A DNA stretch of 28,097 nt from Prolixibacteraceae bacterium (GTDB lineage Bacteria > Bacteroidota > Bacteroidia > Bacteroidales > Prolixibacteraceae): the NCBI GenBank assembly GCA_003450125.1, contig DMFR01000299.1:2567-30663 (forward strand). The letters are read 5' to 3'. Each line of letters opens with the position of its first letter. Position 1 is the first letter of the stretch. The notes under the pieces were generated by a model, which saw only the letters and a program-made list of their open reading frames with translations, did not search any database and was not told the origin of the DNA. A program made the translations under genes and the position numbers. Positions 16,188-23,793 of this stretch are shown piece after piece.

Positions 16188-16229
16188 TTCATTAACAGTT
16201 CATTAACAAAAGTTTTGGTTCTATTAACA
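16188..16229. promoter_or_regulatory. phased direct repeats, candidate OmpR-type regulator box
   Basis: TTCATTAACA at 16188-16197 and again at 16199-16208 (11-bp period), then TCTATTAACA at 16220-16229 (21 bp further on). OmpR/PhoB-family regulators typically bind tandem direct repeats of about 11-bp period as dimers. The site lies between the divergent kinase operon and the DUF1573 gene, next to the gene for such a regulator. Binding is inferred. Confidence 0.5.
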
Positions 16230-16250
16230 ACAATTCAAAAAAAGGTTTTT

Positions 16251-16258
16251 TACATTTG
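16251..16258 (+). promoter_or_regulatory. -7 promoter element of the DUF1573 gene
   Basis: TACATTTG is a full match to TAnnTTTG, 80 bp before the ATG at 16339. The third direct repeat (16220-16229) sits 21 bp upstream, in the -33 position, where no TTTG is present. Confidence 0.5.
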
Positions 16259-16338
16259 CGCAAACAGAAGTAGAAAATACGAATTGGAAAGCTATTTTTG
16301 AATGAATTTTAATTTTCCCACGCTATAAAAAAACTAAT

Positions 16339-17433
16339 ATGAAAATTACAATCTCGCTTTTAATGGCCTTGTTCCTTTGTCTGCCATTGGTCAACAGGGC
16401 ACAGGCAACAACCGACAAGTCCCGCATTGCATTTGAAAAACTGCAGCACAACTTCGGCACTTTCAAAGAGGAACTGGGAGTACAAACTGTTTCTTTCAAT
16501 TTCAAAAATGAGGGGACTGTTCCCTTGATTCTCAACAATGTCCAGGCTTCCTGTGGCTGTACAACCCCTGAATGGACCCGCGACCCCGTTGCACCGGGCG
16601 CAAAAGGGATCATTAAAGTAAGTTACGATCCAAGAAACCGCCCGGGGGTGTTCAACAAGACCATCAGGGTAAGTTCAAACGCCGAGAATGCAGATGTCGT
16701 TTTAACCATTTTGGGAGAAGTGACTCCACGGGCCAGAACCATTGAAGAAGATTACCCCAATGAAATTGGCCCACTTCGCGCCAAGACCAATCACATCGCA
16801 TTTGTACAGATCAAGGAAAACCAGGTAAAAAAGGACAGTACTGAAGTGATCAACAATACCGATAAGCCGGTTCAACTGAGCTTTAAAACCCCACCTCCCC
16901 ACCTGAGTGCGGTCATTAAACCGGCCACCATTGCCCCCAAGCAAAAAGGATACATTGTGGTGACTTACGATGCTTCAAAAATTAAAGCTTACGGCTTTGT
17001 GATGAACCGTATGTATTTGAATGTGGACGGTCAGGATGACTATAAAAACTCAATCGCAGTTTCTACCACCCTGGAAGAAGATTTCTCCGGGTTATCGGCT
17101 GAGGATTTAAAGAATGCACCTAAAGTGAAATATGACCTCGAATCGTTTGATTTCGGGGACATCAAACAAGGCAGTAAGGTAGAACATACCTTTACCCTGA
17201 AAAATGACGGTAAAAAGGATTTGATCATCCGCGATGTAAAAAGCTCTTGCGGCTGTACAGCCGTTTCACCCTCCAAAAACATTGTAGCCTCGGGTGAAAG
17301 CGTACCATTAAAAGTTACCTTTGATTCAACGGGCAAGAATGGACGGGCCGATAAAACAATTACGGTAATCACCAATGACCCGAAGAATCCAACCACTATT
17401 TTGAGGATCTCCAGCAATATTCAGGTTCCATAA
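16339..17433 (+). CDS. secreted DUF1573 protein with three Ig-like units
   Basis: Exported protein of unknown function; DUF1573 domains are abundant in Bacteroidetes. Residues 1-23 form a Sec signal peptide ending NRAQA. The 364-residue protein has a first DUF1573 unit at about 28-128 with HNFGTFKEEL and SCGCTTPEW (C72, C74), and a last unit at about 260-362 with FDFGDIKQGSK and SCGCTAVSP (C304, C306). The part between (about 145-245) has the same beta-sandwich pattern (PATIAPKQKGYIVVTYD) but no Cys pair. The CGC motifs could bind metal or form disulfides. It is divergent from the kinase operon and ends at a good terminator, so it is monocistronic. Confidence 0.85.
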   Translation: MKITISLLMALFLCLPLVNRAQATTDKSRIAFEKLQHNFGTFKEELGVQTVSFNFKNEGTVPLILNNVQASCGCTTPEWTRDPVAPGAKGIIKVSYDPRNRPGVFNKTIRVSSNAENADVVLTILGEVTPRARTIEEDYPNEIGPLRAKTNHIAFVQIKENQVKKDSTEVINNTDKPVQLSFKTPPPHLSAVIKPATIAPKQKGYIVVTYDASKIKAYGFVMNRMYLNVDGQDDYKNSIAVSTTLEEDFSGLSAEDLKNAPKVKYDLESFDFGDIKQGSKVEHTFTLKNDGKKDLIIRDVKSSCGCTAVSPSKNIVASGESVPLKVTFDSTGKNGRADKTITVITNDPKNPTTILRISSNIQVP

Positions 17434-17457
17434 TTGTCAATTCAGCAAAATAATAGG

Positions 17458-17497
17458 AGAGCCGCTGCATGAACATGGAGCGGCTTTCTTTTTTTTA
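17458..17497 (+). terminator. intrinsic terminator after the DUF1573 gene
   Basis: AGCCGCT (17460-17466) pairs with AGCGGCT (17479-17485) around a 12-nt loop and is followed by TTCTTTTTTTT. It lies 27 bp after the stop codon. Confidence 0.8.
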
Positions 17498-17557
17498 TTC
17501 ATTCATCTGGATTCGTTCAATTTGTTCTTGATGGAATTCGTATCTTCGTATAATTTA

Positions 17558-17565
17558 TATCTTTG
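17558..17565 (+). promoter_or_regulatory. -7 promoter element of the nucleotidyltransferase gene
   Basis: TATCTTTG matches TAnnTTTG exactly and is only 13 bp before the ATG at 17579, so the transcript would be nearly leaderless. Upstream are two TTCGTAT words at 17538-17552. Confidence 0.45.
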
Positions 17566-17578
17566 AAAGAAAAATCGC

Positions 17579-17941
17579 ATGATAGTTGCAGACGAAACTC
17601 CTGCTTTTAAGGTCATTAAAGAATCTATAATTGAACTTTTACCCGAAAGTTCAATTATACTTTTTGGTTCAATGGCAAGGCACGATCATAGTGATGATAG
17701 CGATTATGACCTGATGATTATTACCAAAGATTTTCACGACAACAAGCAAATACGGTTATTTAAATCCTTGATTAGGAAAAAACTGGCTCACAACCATATC
17801 CCAGCCGACATTATCATACAAAGCAAGGAAGAAGTTGAATTAAAGAAGAAGATTACAGGCCACATTGTCCGACAGGCTATAATGGAAGGGATACCATTGA
17901 CTTCGGGGGATGAAAATTCGTTCAAGCAGTTACAATCCTAA
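17579..17941 (+). CDS. MNT-type minimal nucleotidyltransferase
   Basis: Protein of 120 residues from the DNA polymerase beta-like minimal nucleotidyltransferase family. In MNT-HEPN systems such proteins act as antitoxins by adding AMP to the HEPN toxin. The catalytic motif is complete: G30-S31 in FGSMARH, then D42 and D44 in SDYDLMII at the GS-x10-D-x-D spacing, with a third acidic residue at D77 (ADIII). No HEPN gene follows: the next gene is a small antitoxin-like protein 134 bp downstream. The partner is either lost or elsewhere, or this is an orphan MNT. The gene is AT-rich like its neighbours up to 18697. Confidence 0.85.
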   Translation: MIVADETPAFKVIKESIIELLPESSIILFGSMARHDHSDDSDYDLMIITKDFHDNKQIRLFKSLIRKKLAHNHIPADIIIQSKEEVELKKKITGHIVRQAIMEGIPLTSGDENSFKQLQS

Positions 17942-18008
17942 ATATTAATTTGACACAATAAAAAATCAACTTTTTTAGACTGAATCTGTTAAAGCAGAAT
18001 TTATACGT

Positions 18009-18053
18009 GTACTTCGTACCTTTGGTGTAATTCGTACTTTTTTAATACCTTTG
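18009..18053 (+). promoter_or_regulatory. tandem promoters with repeated operator-like words before vapBC
   Basis: TACCTTTG occurs at 18017-18024 and again at 18046-18053; both are full -7 matches. The TTTG of the first (18021-18024) lies 21 bp before the second, so it can serve as its -33 element. GTACTTCGTAC (18009-18019) and GTAATTCGTAC (18027-18037), 18 bp apart, overlap these elements and are good candidates for antitoxin operators. Confidence 0.5.
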
Positions 18054-18075
18054 AGTCAGATAATAAGATAAATTA

Positions 18076-18285
18076 ATGACCATGATTGACATTCAGATAT
18101 TACCTAAAAAAGCGCAAAATGAATTAATCGACTATTACCAATTTCTGGTAGAGCGCTATGTAGGAAAGGAAGTGAAATCAAAGAAAAAGACCAATAAACA
18201 AAGTCAGGTAAATTCATTCTTTGATCAATTCGCTATCAATATGAAAAAATATAATTTTAACAGGGATGAAATCTATGAGCGATAA
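18076..18285 (+). CDS. VapB-like antitoxin (DUF2281-like)
   Basis: Short protein of 69 residues placed immediately before a PIN-domain toxin, overlapping it. The N-terminal part (IQILPKKAQNELIDYYQFLVERY) resembles DUF2281-type antitoxins ('LP.elq.Ev.dFv.fL'). The lysine-rich middle is likely flexible and the C-terminal helix (NMKKYNFNRDEIYER) is the expected toxin-binding part. Start is either the ATG at 18076 or the one at 18082. No classical ribbon-helix-helix or AbrB motif is seen, so DNA binding is uncertain. Confidence 0.72.
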   Translation: MTMIDIQILPKKAQNELIDYYQFLVERYVGKEVKSKKKTNKQSQVNSFFDQFAINMKKYNFNRDEIYER

Positions 18286-18697
18286 GGTTACATTAGATAG
18301 TAATATTCTAATCTATGCTTTTGCCGATCATGATGACTTTCGCAAAAGCATAGCAAAAGAAATTATTTCAAAATGTAATATAATCAGCCTTCAGGCAGTG
18401 AATGAAACAGCCTGTGTGTTGCTCAGAAAATTTAACTTTCCAAAAGAACAACTTGAACAAGTCATTCAGTTCCTGAAAGAACAATTCATAATAAGCAGTT
18501 TGACTGTAAACACCCTTGATCAGACCATTACCTTGAGTAAAAAATACAATTTCTCTTTTTGGGACGGCATGATGATAGCCGCAGCCCTAGAGAACCATTG
18601 CTCTATTATTTATACCGAAGATTTAAATCACAATCAATTGATTGAAGACAGATTGCGGATCATCAATCCATTCATACAAAAAAATATTAAAATTTAA
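18275..18697 (+). CDS. vapC: VapC-type PIN-domain toxin
   Basis: Predicted Mg-dependent ribonuclease toxin. I prefer the ATG at 18275 because AGGGA at 18262-18266 is a well-spaced ribosome binding site for it; the ATG at 18266 overlaps that site. In this frame (140 residues) the PIN acidic residues are D8 (TLDSNILIYAF), E44 (AVNETACVLL), D97 (FSFWDGMMIAAA) and D116 (IIYTEDLNH), the normal quartet, so it is likely active. It overlaps the antitoxin gene by 11 bases. Confidence 0.88.
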   Translation: MSDKVTLDSNILIYAFADHDDFRKSIAKEIISKCNIISLQAVNETACVLLRKFNFPKEQLEQVIQFLKEQFIISSLTVNTLDQTITLSKKYNFSFWDGMMIAAALENHCSIIYTEDLNHNQLIEDRLRIINPFIQKNIKI

Positions 18698-18753
18698 CTC
18701 TTTCCGATCAGGTTGAAAATAGAATTTGCCCCCGAATAAATTTTGTATATTAG

Positions 18754-18924
18754 AAATTAGAAGCCAGATTCTTGGAAAGGGCATATCCATTAGACTTGGA
18801 GTTAGAATTCAAGGAAGTGAATATCCCTTATAGGAATTTAAATCCATTTTTCACTCTCTCAATGATTTCATACCCGCGTTCAATTATTTCTTATATTGCA
18901 ATCAACAATTTTCTATTAAAATAG
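18754..18924 (+). pseudogene. possible remnant of a GxxExxY-family gene
   Basis: A 56-codon open stretch without a start codon reads FLERAYPLDLELEFKEVNIP, then YRNLNPFF. This resembles the N-terminal part of GxxExxY proteins ('G.LEs.Y..aL..EL....ip...'). Just upstream, another frame gives ILGKGI, similar to the preceding part of the family motif, which suggests a frameshift. The conserved C-terminal half is missing. The rest of the 284-bp gap (18698-18981) holds nothing else recognisable except a possible TACCTTCG promoter word at 18958-18965. Confidence 0.35.
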
Positions 18925-18981
18925 ATACCTAATCCCTTAATATTCTTTATTGATAGTTACCTTCGCATAAAATTATTTAAC

Positions 18982-20112
18982 ATGATTGGAGATCAGTTTT
19001 ACCGCCACATAGAAAACGGTCCCGAATTCTCGGGGTTAAATGTAAATCAAGGTATTGAGCCATTGCCTTCGGTGGATGAAAATTCGGTCAAACGGTTCCT
19101 GAAAAACAAAAAAAAGAACGCCTTATCGGTTCAGCAATTTGTGGATGGCATCCTCAATGGGGATATTACCATTTTGAGCCAGGCAGTAACCCTTGTCGAA
19201 AGTTCAAAGCCCGAACACCAGGAGATTGCTCAGGAAATCATTGTAAAATGTTTGCCTTTTAGCGGCAACTCTGTCAGGATAGGCATTACCGGTGTGCCGG
19301 GGGTTGGTAAAAGCACCTTCATTGAGGCTATGGGAAAACACATTACGGCAAAGGGCAACAAACTGGCTGTACTGGCCATTGACCCCAGCAGTGAACGCAC
19401 CAAGGGAAGTATCCTGGGAGATAAGACCCGGATGGAAGACCTTTCAATTGATCCGAATGCCTATATCCGTCCTTCCCCTTCGGCAGGTTCCCTGGGAGGG
19501 GTAGCAAGAAAGACGCGGGAGACCATCGTACTGTGTGAAGCGGCGGGATTCAACCATATCTTTATTGAAACCGTAGGCGTTGGACAAAGCGAGACGGCCG
19601 TGCATTCGATGGTTGACTTCTTCCTTTTGCTTATGCTGGCAGGCGCCGGTGATGAGTTGCAAGGCATCAAGCGTGGAATCATGGAAATGGCCGATGTCAT
19701 TACCATTAACAAAGCCGATGGGAATAATATTGAAAAGGCAGGCCTGGCCCGGGTGCAATATATGAACGCCCTGCACCTCTTCCCTCCTACCGATTCAGGG
19801 TGGAAGCCCAGGGTGACCACCTGCTCGGCCTATATGAAAACAGGAATCAGCGAAATTTGGGAAACCATCGATGAATACTTATCTTTGGTAAAAGGCAATG
19901 GGTATTTTCAGCACAAAAGAAATGAACAGTCGAAATTCTGGATGTATGAAACGATCAACGAGCAACTTCGTAACAGCTTCTATCAGAATGAACAGATTAA
20001 AACACTGATGGAAGAATCGGAGGGAAAAGTGCTCAAGGAAGAAATCTCCTCTTTTGTTGCTGCCAGAAAATTACTCGATTTATACGACAAGATTAAAAAA
20101 AATAATATTTAA
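18982..20112 (+). CDS. meaB: methylmalonyl-CoA mutase-associated GTPase MeaB
   Basis: G3E-family P-loop GTPase that protects and reloads the adenosylcobalamin cofactor of methylmalonyl-CoA mutase. The 376-residue protein has a helical N-terminal region, then Walker A GVPGVGKS at 104-111, AIDPSSERTKGSILGDKTRM (the MeaB/ArgK signature), ETVGVGQSE, and the guanine-specificity motif NKAD. The C-terminal helices from about 310 are the dimerisation arm. The mutase subunits are not adjacent. The TlpA-like gene follows after 25 bp, probably co-transcribed. Confidence 0.94.
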   Translation: MIGDQFYRHIENGPEFSGLNVNQGIEPLPSVDENSVKRFLKNKKKNALSVQQFVDGILNGDITILSQAVTLVESSKPEHQEIAQEIIVKCLPFSGNSVRIGITGVPGVGKSTFIEAMGKHITAKGNKLAVLAIDPSSERTKGSILGDKTRMEDLSIDPNAYIRPSPSAGSLGGVARKTRETIVLCEAAGFNHIFIETVGVGQSETAVHSMVDFFLLLMLAGAGDELQGIKRGIMEMADVITINKADGNNIEKAGLARVQYMNALHLFPPTDSGWKPRVTTCSAYMKTGISEIWETIDEYLSLVKGNGYFQHKRNEQSKFWMYETINEQLRNSFYQNEQIKTLMEESEGKVLKEEISSFVAARKLLDLYDKIKKNNI

Positions 20113-20137
20113 AAACAACCATTAAACGACCCATTCA

Positions 20138-21235
20138 ATGAGAAATCTATTATTAACACTGATTCTGGCCTTGACGATTTTTGCCTGTCACTCCAAGAAG
20201 GATGAATTCTCGATCAAAGGCAGCATTGCAGGAGTGGAAACAGGAAAAGTATATCTGCAAAAGTTGGTGGATGGCCGTCCTCAGAGTATAGACACTACTG
20301 ATCTGGTTGACGGAAAGTTTGCTTTCAAGGGAAAGATGGAATTACCCGATATCAGGATACTGCGGCTAAACGATCAAGATTACTTTGCACAGCTGTTTCT
20401 GGATAACTCCGATGTAAAGGTTGTTGCCAGCAAGGACAGTCTTCGTGCTACCAAGATCACAGGCTCTGCAAGTCAGGATATTTTCAAGGAATACCTCACA
20501 GAAGTTGAACACATGAATAAAGGAGTGGCAAAACTGCAGCAGAGCTATCAATCAGCGATGGCAAGCGGGAACCTCGATCAAGCAAAAAAGGATTCAATCG
20601 ATTACAATGCAACGATGGATAACATGAAAGTCTTTACCAAGAATTTTGTGAAGGAACACAACAAATCGGTCGTTTCAGCTTACCTCACTTTGGTTCAGCT
20701 TGCCCCCCAATTGGAACCGGCAGAACTGGATTCGATCATCACTCATTTTCCCCCTGAAATTAGTAAGTCAGAATATGTAATACAATTAAAAGCGATTACA
20801 GCAGGCATGAAACAAACCGCCATTGGGGCACTTGCACCTGATTTTACAATGAATGATCCGGAAGGCAAACCCATTGCACTTTCCTCTTTAAGGGGCAAAG
20901 TGGTTTTGATCGACTTCTGGGCTTCGTGGTGTGGCCCATGCCGCAAAGAGAACCCCAATGTAGTAAAACTGTATCAGAAATACCATGGTAAAGGGTTCGA
21001 GATATTGGGTGTATCACTCGACAAGTCAAAAGATGAATGGATGAAGGCCATCCAACAGGATCAATTAAGCTGGCTGCATGTTTCCGATCTTCAGTTCTGG
21101 CAGAATACCGCCGCACGTTTATACTCGGTGAATTCAATTCCCCAGTCCTTTTTACTGGATAAAGATGGAAAGATTATTGCCAAGGGGTTGAACAGTGAGC
21201 AACTCGACGCTAAACTGAATGAAATGCTTCAATAA
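20138..21235 (+). CDS. DUF4369-TlpA-like thiol-disulfide oxidoreductase lipoprotein
   Basis: Envelope lipoprotein with a thioredoxin fold. The signal peptide ends in a lipobox with C17 (TIFAC-HSKK). Residues about 22-120 are a DUF4369 domain (SIKGSIAGVETGKVYLQKL). Residues about 120-215 are a helical linker, and 228-365 are an AhpC/TSA-Redoxin-type thioredoxin domain with WASWCGPC (C265, C268) and the cis-Pro loop NSIPQSF. Its role is reduction or isomerisation of envelope disulfides; the substrate is unknown. 365 residues is typical for this Bacteroidetes architecture. It sits 25 bp after MeaB. Confidence 0.92.
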   Translation: MRNLLLTLILALTIFACHSKKDEFSIKGSIAGVETGKVYLQKLVDGRPQSIDTTDLVDGKFAFKGKMELPDIRILRLNDQDYFAQLFLDNSDVKVVASKDSLRATKITGSASQDIFKEYLTEVEHMNKGVAKLQQSYQSAMASGNLDQAKKDSIDYNATMDNMKVFTKNFVKEHNKSVVSAYLTLVQLAPQLEPAELDSIITHFPPEISKSEYVIQLKAITAGMKQTAIGALAPDFTMNDPEGKPIALSSLRGKVVLIDFWASWCGPCRKENPNVVKLYQKYHGKGFEILGVSLDKSKDEWMKAIQQDQLSWLHVSDLQFWQNTAARLYSVNSIPQSFLLDKDGKIIAKGLNSEQLDAKLNEMLQ

Positions 21236-21358
21236 AGAAGTGCCTATAGTTTGGAGTGCCTAAAATGCCTAAAGTTGATTTAAACAACATTTCATGGAAA
21301 ACTTTTCATGGTAGGGCGTGTTATAATGCTGTTTGTTTAATTTAATGAAACATCATCT

Positions 21359-22750
21359 ATGAGTTACGATCTAATAGTTGTAGGCAGCGGTCCAGGTGGA
21401 TATGTTGCTGCCATCAGAGCCGCTCAACTGGGCTTAAACGTGGGGGTTGTGGAGAGAGAGAACCTGGGAGGCATCTGCCTTAACTGGGGTTGTATTCCCA
21501 CAAAATCACTGCTCAAAAGTGCCCAGGCTTTCGAATATGCGGTTCATGCTGCCGATTATGGTGTTTCGATTTCAGGAGAAATAAAACCGGACTTTCAGGC
21601 CATGGTCAAACGAAGCAGAGGAGTTGCCGATGGAATGAGTAAAGGAATCAACTTTCTTTTCAACAAAAATAAGATTGAACACATTCATGGGATGGCTCGA
21701 CTGGTAGATCAGAATTCGGTTGAAGTGACCGATGAGACAGGACACAGAGCCATTCATTCGGCCAAAAACATCATTATAGCCACAGGAGCACGTTCGCGCG
21801 AATTACCCAACATGGAACAGGATGGGGAAAAGATCATCGGGTATCGTGAAGCAATGACCTTGCCCAAACAACCCAAATCAATGGTGGTAGTGGGTTCAGG
21901 TGCAATCGGAAGCGAATTCGCCTACTTCTATCAGAGTATTGGCACTGAGGTCACGTTGATTGAATACCTTCCCAATGTTGTGCCCAATGAGGATGAAGAA
22001 GTTTCCAAAGTACTGGAACGCTCATTCAAGAAAATGAAAATGAAAGTCATTACCGGCGCTTCCGTTGAATCGGTTGACACCTCAGGTAAATTGTGCAAGG
22101 TAACGGTCAAGACCAAGAAAGGCGAGGAAATTATCGAAGCTGAAATTGTATTGTCTGCCGTTGGGATTACTGCAAATATTGAGAATATCGGCTTGGAAGA
22201 GTTGGGCATTGAATTGGAAAAGGGAAAAGTTAAGGTCAATGAGTTTTACCAGACCAATGTTGAAACCGTATTTGCCATCGGCGATATCATAGCAGGACCG
22301 GCACTTGCACATGTGGCCTCTGCGGAAGGAATTGTCTGCGTTGAAAAGATTGCGGGCTTGAATCCCCAGCCAATTGACTATTCAAATATTCCCGGATGTA
22401 CCTATACCAGCCCTGAAGTCTCATCTGTTGGAATGACCGAACAGAAAGCAAAAGATGCCGGTTATGAAATTAAAGTAGGCAAGTTTCCTTATTCAGCAAG
22501 TGGGAAGGCAAGCGCTGCAGGACAAAAGGAAGGCTTCGTAAAGCTTATTTTTGATGCCAAATATGGAGAACTATTGGGTGCACATATGATTGGCGGAAAC
22601 GTAACAGAATTGATTGCAGAAATGGTAGTTGCCAAGAAGTTGGAAATCACGGGCCATGAACTGATCAAGTCCATTCACCCTCACCCCACCATGAGCGAGG
22701 CGATCATGGAAGCTGCCGCCGCCGCTTACGGCGAGGTCATTCATCTGTAA
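21359..22750 (+). CDS. lpdA: dihydrolipoyl dehydrogenase
   Basis: FAD-dependent E3 component of 2-oxoacid dehydrogenase or glycine cleavage complexes; it reoxidises dihydrolipoamide with NAD+. The 463-residue protein has the FAD-binding GSGPGG at 10-14 and the redox-active C40/C45 pair in GGICLNWGCIPTKS. It also has the NAD-binding VVGSGAIGSEFAYF, the second FAD motif AIGDI, and the C-terminal catalytic HPHPTMSE. All key residues are present. No E1 or E2 gene is nearby, so the complex it serves cannot be told. It ends at a strong terminator. Confidence 0.95.
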   Translation: MSYDLIVVGSGPGGYVAAIRAAQLGLNVGVVERENLGGICLNWGCIPTKSLLKSAQAFEYAVHAADYGVSISGEIKPDFQAMVKRSRGVADGMSKGINFLFNKNKIEHIHGMARLVDQNSVEVTDETGHRAIHSAKNIIIATGARSRELPNMEQDGEKIIGYREAMTLPKQPKSMVVVGSGAIGSEFAYFYQSIGTEVTLIEYLPNVVPNEDEEVSKVLERSFKKMKMKVITGASVESVDTSGKLCKVTVKTKKGEEIIEAEIVLSAVGITANIENIGLEELGIELEKGKVKVNEFYQTNVETVFAIGDIIAGPALAHVASAEGIVCVEKIAGLNPQPIDYSNIPGCTYTSPEVSSVGMTEQKAKDAGYEIKVGKFPYSASGKASAAGQKEGFVKLIFDAKYGELLGAHMIGGNVTELIAEMVVAKKLEITGHELIKSIHPHPTMSEAIMEAAAAAYGEVIHL

Positions 22751-22773
22751 AGAAAATCTTCCCTATAAAATAA

Positions 22774-22805
22774 CAAAAGCCCGGTTCAACAGATCCGGGC
22801 TTTTG
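22774..22805 (+). terminator. intrinsic terminator after lpdA
   Basis: CAAAAGCCCGG (22774-22784) pairs perfectly with CCGGGCTTTTG (22795-22805) around a 10-nt loop; the T-run is inside the right arm. It begins 24 bp after the stop and may work in both directions. Confidence 0.82.
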
Positions 22806-22896
22806 CATTTAAATATCTCACGAAGATCACAAAGCCACGAGAGGGTATTCCCACCATTTAAAGCATAGCCAAACTACTAGTATTTGAATATTTTTT

Positions 22897-22965
22897 GAGT
22901 ACTATTTGTGTATTTTACGTGTAATTATACACAGAAAATGCACAGAAAGTACACAGATAGTACTC
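22897..22965. repeat. inverted repeat with ACACAGATAGTACTC word
   Basis: Positions 22897-22916 and 22946-22965 pair over 20 nt with two mismatches. A smaller hairpin (GTGTAATTATACAC) lies between them. The last 15 bases are identical to bases 1-15 of the window. It sits in the 353-bp gap between the lpdA terminator and the lycopene cyclase gene; the rest of that gap shows no gene. Confidence 0.7.
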
Positions 22966-23066
22966 TCATACCAACTATAGATATTTACTCATAACCCTTT
23001 TCTAAGAGTGAAACCTCCTTGATGAAAGTTATCGCTTGCTTTAGGTTTATTTGAAGCTCAGGTTAT

Positions 23067-23074
23067 TATCTTTG
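23067..23074 (+). promoter_or_regulatory. -7 promoter element of the lycopene cyclase-kinase unit
   Basis: TATCTTTG matches TAnnTTTG exactly and lies 29 bp before the ATG at 23104. The -33 TTTG at standard spacing is not clear. Confidence 0.5.
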
Positions 23075-23103
23075 TTATGAAATAATACCCTTTGATAGAA
23101 GCC

Positions 23104-23793
23104 ATGGAATTTAAGAATTTCACCTACTTGATCTTATTGATCGCATCTATTTCGATTCCCCTTATCCAGAGCTTTGATAAAAGGAAACAATACGCTCAAA
23201 AGATAAAATACATTCTTCCGGCCATTCTGATTACAGCAGTATTCTTCCTGATCTGGGACATTCATTTTACCCAGACTAAGATCTGGAGCTTCAATACCGA
23301 ATATACCCTTGGTAAGAATATCAATGGCTTGCCCATTGAGGAATGGCTTTTCTTTTTGGTGGTTCCCTATTGCTGTATTTTCATTTATGAAATCGTAAAA
23401 GTGGACCTGGAGAAATACGAATACCCCAACTTCTTCCTGGCTTTTAGCCTGGTATTGATCATTGGATTCGGGCTCATCAGCTATTTTTACAGACAACGCT
23501 TGTATACCTTTCTGGCCTTCATGATTCCTTCGGTTTATCTTGCCTACACGATATTCAGAAACAGGTTTAGGCAATATCTTACCAAGTTTTATTTTAGCTA
23601 TTTCATTTCCCTCATACCCCTTCTAATCGTATACGGGATACTGGCCTCGTTGCCCCTGGTGGAATACAACCCATCGCATATTCTGAATATCAGGATACTC
23701 AATATTCCGGTTGAAGATTTTTCTTACTTCTTCCTGATGTTGTTAATGGCTATCACCATCTATGAATTTTTAAAAGAAAAAAGGTACTACTAA
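23104..23793 (+). CDS. CarR/CrtYcd-type lycopene cyclase
   Basis: Predicted to cyclise the ends of lycopene to give monocyclic or bicyclic carotenes, in the membrane. I use the ATG at 23104 (229 residues); a TTG at 23092 would add four. Two homologous halves, each with about three membrane helices, are visible. The first has FLIWDIHFTQTKIWSFN and the signature PIEEWLFFLVVPY (P77, E79, E80). The second has IPVEDFSYFFLMLL (P202, E204, D205). Both acid motifs are intact, as in the fused heterodimer-type cyclases of Bacteroidetes. No phytoene synthase or desaturase is in the window. The next gene's ATG follows its stop codon with no gap. Confidence 0.9.
   Translation: MEFKNFTYLILLIASISIPLIQSFDKRKQYAQKIKYILPAILITAVFFLIWDIHFTQTKIWSFNTEYTLGKNINGLPIEEWLFFLVVPYCCIFIYEIVKVDLEKYEYPNFFLAFSLVLIIGFGLISYFYRQRLYTFLAFMIPSVYLAYTIFRNRFRQYLTKFYFSYFISLIPLLIVYGILASLPLVEYNPSHILNIRILNIPVEDFSYFFLMLLMAITIYEFLKEKRYY

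Noticed and set aside
18266..18274. Earlier start codon for the PIN toxin
   Set aside because: It overlaps the AGGGA ribosome binding site that is well placed for the ATG at 18275, and adds only three residues.
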